64,000 bases of DNA from Dechloromonas sp. TW-R-39-2 (GTDB lineage Bacteria > Pseudomonadota > Gammaproteobacteria > Burkholderiales > Rhodocyclaceae): the NCBI RefSeq assembly GCF_016864195.1, contig NZ_CP045202.1:868001-932000 (forward strand), read 5' to 3'. The notes under the pieces are model-generated. The model searched no databases. It had not been told where the DNA came from and saw only the letters and a program-made list of their open reading frames with translations. The position numbers and the translations under genes were made by a program. Positions 62,735-64,000 of this stretch are shown here, in pieces; position 1 is the stretch's first letter; every line of letters starts with the position of its first letter.

Positions 62735-63097
62735 TCACAGCTCGGCGAAGACCTCGAACTCGACCCGGCGCCATGGGTCGGCTTCGTCGCGCAGGCGCGA
62801 AATGCGGGCGAGCAGGCGATCGCCTTGGTCCATCGCCGCGGCGACCGGACGGTTTTCGGCTCGCGGGACGTAGCCCAGCTTGTGGCCGCGCCATTCAACC
62901 CGAATGGCGTTGGGATCGTGCCGGTTGCCCGGTTCGCGGATCAGGGCCAGTCGATCGCCGACCTTCATCTCGCGCCAGCGTTCGTCGACCGCGTAATACT
63001 GGCTGCCGGCCAGTGGCGAACTCTGGATCAGCATGTGCAGTGAGTCGGCATGCGCCATGCCAAGCCAGAGGAGGTTAAGCGTCAGCAGAAAACGCAT
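62735..63097 (-). CDS. Exported HIRAN-domain protein
   Basis: A 120-residue protein. The first 18 residues (MRFLLTLNLLWLGMAHAD) form a signal peptide. The rest is a HIRAN domain: AVDERWREMKVGDRLALIREPGNRHDPNAIRVEWRGHKLGYVPRAENRPVAAAMDQG, with the diagnostic N-R-x-D-P-N-A-I and LGYVPR blocks. HIRAN usually binds DNA ends in nuclear or cytoplasmic repair proteins, so export is unexpected. The start overlaps the yraN end by 23 bases. Confidence 0.82.
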   Translation of the reverse strand: MRFLLTLNLLWLGMAHADSLHMLIQSSPLAGSQYYAVDERWREMKVGDRLALIREPGNRHDPNAIRVEWRGHKLGYVPRAENRPVAAAMDQGDRLLARISRLRDEADPWRRVEFEVFAEL

Positions 63098-63446
63098 GGC
63101 GGACCCATTCGAGATGCTTCTCGTCAAGCCGGTCGAGCAGGATGCAGTCGAAACGGCAATCGCACTCGGGCTTGCCAGCGAGGTAATGCCGGGCCGCCAG
63201 AATGATGCGCCGCTGCTTGCTGGTGGTGATGCTGGCACCGGCGCCGCCGAAGTCGCTGCGGCTGCGCAGGCGGACTTCGACAAAGACCAGTGTCGAACCG
63301 TCGCGACAGATCAGGTCGATTTCTCCGCCGCGAATCCGGAAATTGCGTTCGAGAATGCGTAGACCGTGGCGTTCCAGCACGCGAGCCGCCAGTGTTTCGG
63401 CTTCGCGCCCTCGCTGGGTGGTGGTATCGTCTGTTTTTGCCCGCAT
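63075..63446 (-). CDS. YraN/UPF0102 family nuclease-fold protein
   Basis: A 123-residue protein with a PD-(D/E)XK-like core: GREAETLAARVLERHGLRILERNFR, then GEIDLICRDGSTLVFVEVRLRS. The D and E-x-(K/R) positions are visible in EIDLI and VEVR, with Arg where the catalytic Lys often is. Family function is unproven; genomic context links it to replication or envelope. It is divergent from rsmI with only 9 bases between start codons, so the promoters must overlap the coding regions. Confidence 0.9.
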   Translation of the reverse strand: MRAKTDDTTTQRGREAETLAARVLERHGLRILERNFRIRGGEIDLICRDGSTLVFVEVRLRSRSDFGGAGASITTSKQRRIILAARHYLAGKPECDCRFDCILLDRLDEKHLEWVRHAFSADA

Positions 63447-63455
63447 GCCGGAAAA

Positions 63456-64000
63456 ATGACAAAAGAATATGCCGAATTGTATGTCGTCCCGACCCCGCTT
63501 GGGAACCTTGCCGATCTGACGCGTCGAGCCGAAGAGATTTTGCGCACGGTGCCCTGGGTTGCCGCCGAAGATACCCGGCACAGCGGCCCCTTGCTCAAGC
63601 AACTGGGCTCGCAGGCCCGGACGCTGCCGGCGCACCAGCACAATGAGCATGAGGCCGCTGCCCGGATTGTCGAGCGCCTGCAGGCGGGCGAGGCCGTGGC
63701 GCTGATTTCCGATGCGGGTACGCCGGGTATTTCCGATCCGGGGGCGCGCGTCGTTGCGGCGGTGCGGGCGGCGGGGTGCAAGGTTGTGCCTTTGCCGGGG
63801 CCGTGTGCGGCGACAACGGCTTTGTCGGCCTCCGGCCTGCTCGATGAGCATTTTTTGTTTTATGGATTTCTGCCCAGCAAGGGTGGGCAGCGCCGCCAGG
63901 CCATCGAGGCTTTGCGCGAATACCCTTGTGCGCTGGTTTTTTACGAGGCGCCGCACCGCATCCTCGAAACGGTGGCCGACCTCGCGGCAGTGCTCGGCGA
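63456..64000 (+). CDS. rsmI: 16S rRNA cytidine-1402 2'-O-methyltransferase (partial, runs off the window)
   Basis: The frame from ATG 63456 stays open to the window end, giving 181 residues of a protein usually about 280-300 long. It starts MTKEYAELYVVPTPLGNLADLTRRAEEIL, then AAEDTRHSGPLLKQLG, NEHEAAARIVERL, LISDAGTPGISDPGARVV and PLPGPCAATTALSASGL, all hallmarks of the tetrapyrrole-methylase-like RsmI. It uses SAM to methylate C1402 in the ribosomal P site. GGAAAA precedes the start. Confidence 0.95.
   Translation, partial: MTKEYAELYVVPTPLGNLADLTRRAEEILRTVPWVAAEDTRHSGPLLKQLGSQARTLPAHQHNEHEAAARIVERLQAGEAVALISDAGTPGISDPGARVVAAVRAAGCKVVPLPGPCAATTALSASGLLDEHFLFYGFLPSKGGQRRQAIEALREYPCALVFYEAPHRILETVADLAAVLG

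Overview
The window reads as chromosome of a GC-rich betaproteobacterium, most likely a member of the Rhodocyclales (Dechloromonas/Azonexus-like). This rests on gene content and order: an AddAB-type helicase-nuclease pair, uvrA divergent from an MFS gene followed by ssb, FolE2, a TatT-containing TRAP system, and a yraN / SIS isomerase / BON lipoprotein block divergent from rsmI. No rRNA, tRNA or CRISPR array was seen, so the placement is an inference.

Layout. 1-6.2 kb: tail of an unknown gene, then an AddB-like nuclease and an AddA-like helicase-nuclease. 6.3-11.1 kb: a five-gene signalling operon (two periplasmic solute-binding proteins without permease, a diguanylate cyclase, an OmpR-type regulator and a histidine kinase). 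11.2-19.6 kb: an LTA-synthase-like sulfatase, PAP2 phosphatase, diacylglycerol kinase, uvrA, a lipoprotein, an MFS transporter and ssb. 19.7-21.3 kb: an AbiE-type toxin-antitoxin pair read leftward.

21.7-33.2 kb is a surface-polysaccharide cluster: GDP-fucose synthesis (fcl, gmd), a flippase, a putative fucosyltransferase, a polymerase, a GH16-like lipoprotein, three further glycosyltransferases and an acetyltransferase. Its core (about 25.1-32.15 kb) is strikingly AT-rich and its right edge falls inside the last glycosyltransferase gene, which suggests horizontal replacement of the cassette. A nucleotidyltransferase/HEPN pair sits between fcl and gmd. A second such pair and a broken DUF1016 nuclease gene follow the cluster.

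34.4-41.8 kb: HDOD protein, Kup potassium transporter, an unidentified gene remnant, universal stress protein, L-lactate permease with two GntR/LldR-like operators, a 44-residue membrane peptide, a heptose-1-phosphate adenylyltransferase and a DUF4337 protein. 41.8-43.3 kb: a metallophosphoesterase lipoprotein.

43.2-52.5 kb is the most interesting part. A MerR-type regulator with a cobalamin-binding domain (CarH/LitR family of B12 photoreceptors) is divergent from a ten-gene run: glutathione peroxidase, FolE2, flavin amine-oxidase-like protein, DUF1365, cyclopropane-fatty-acid-synthase-like methyltransferase, chalcone-isomerase-like protein, MFS transporter, DUF3833 lipoprotein, SDR and NTF2-like protein. 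The intergenic region holds 11-bp tandem direct repeats overlapping two back-to-back promoters, which is the operator layout known for CarH. The operon resembles the singlet-oxygen / furan-fatty-acid gene set, so it may be a light- and B12-controlled membrane photoprotection system.

52.5-57.4 kb: a PhnD-like periplasmic protein with a hybrid histidine kinase, then a second Kup. 57.6-61.4 kb: a TRAP transporter (TatT, substrate-binding protein, fused permease). 61.4-64 kb: BON lipoprotein, SIS isomerase, exported HIRAN protein, YraN nuclease-fold protein, and the start of rsmI, which runs off the window.
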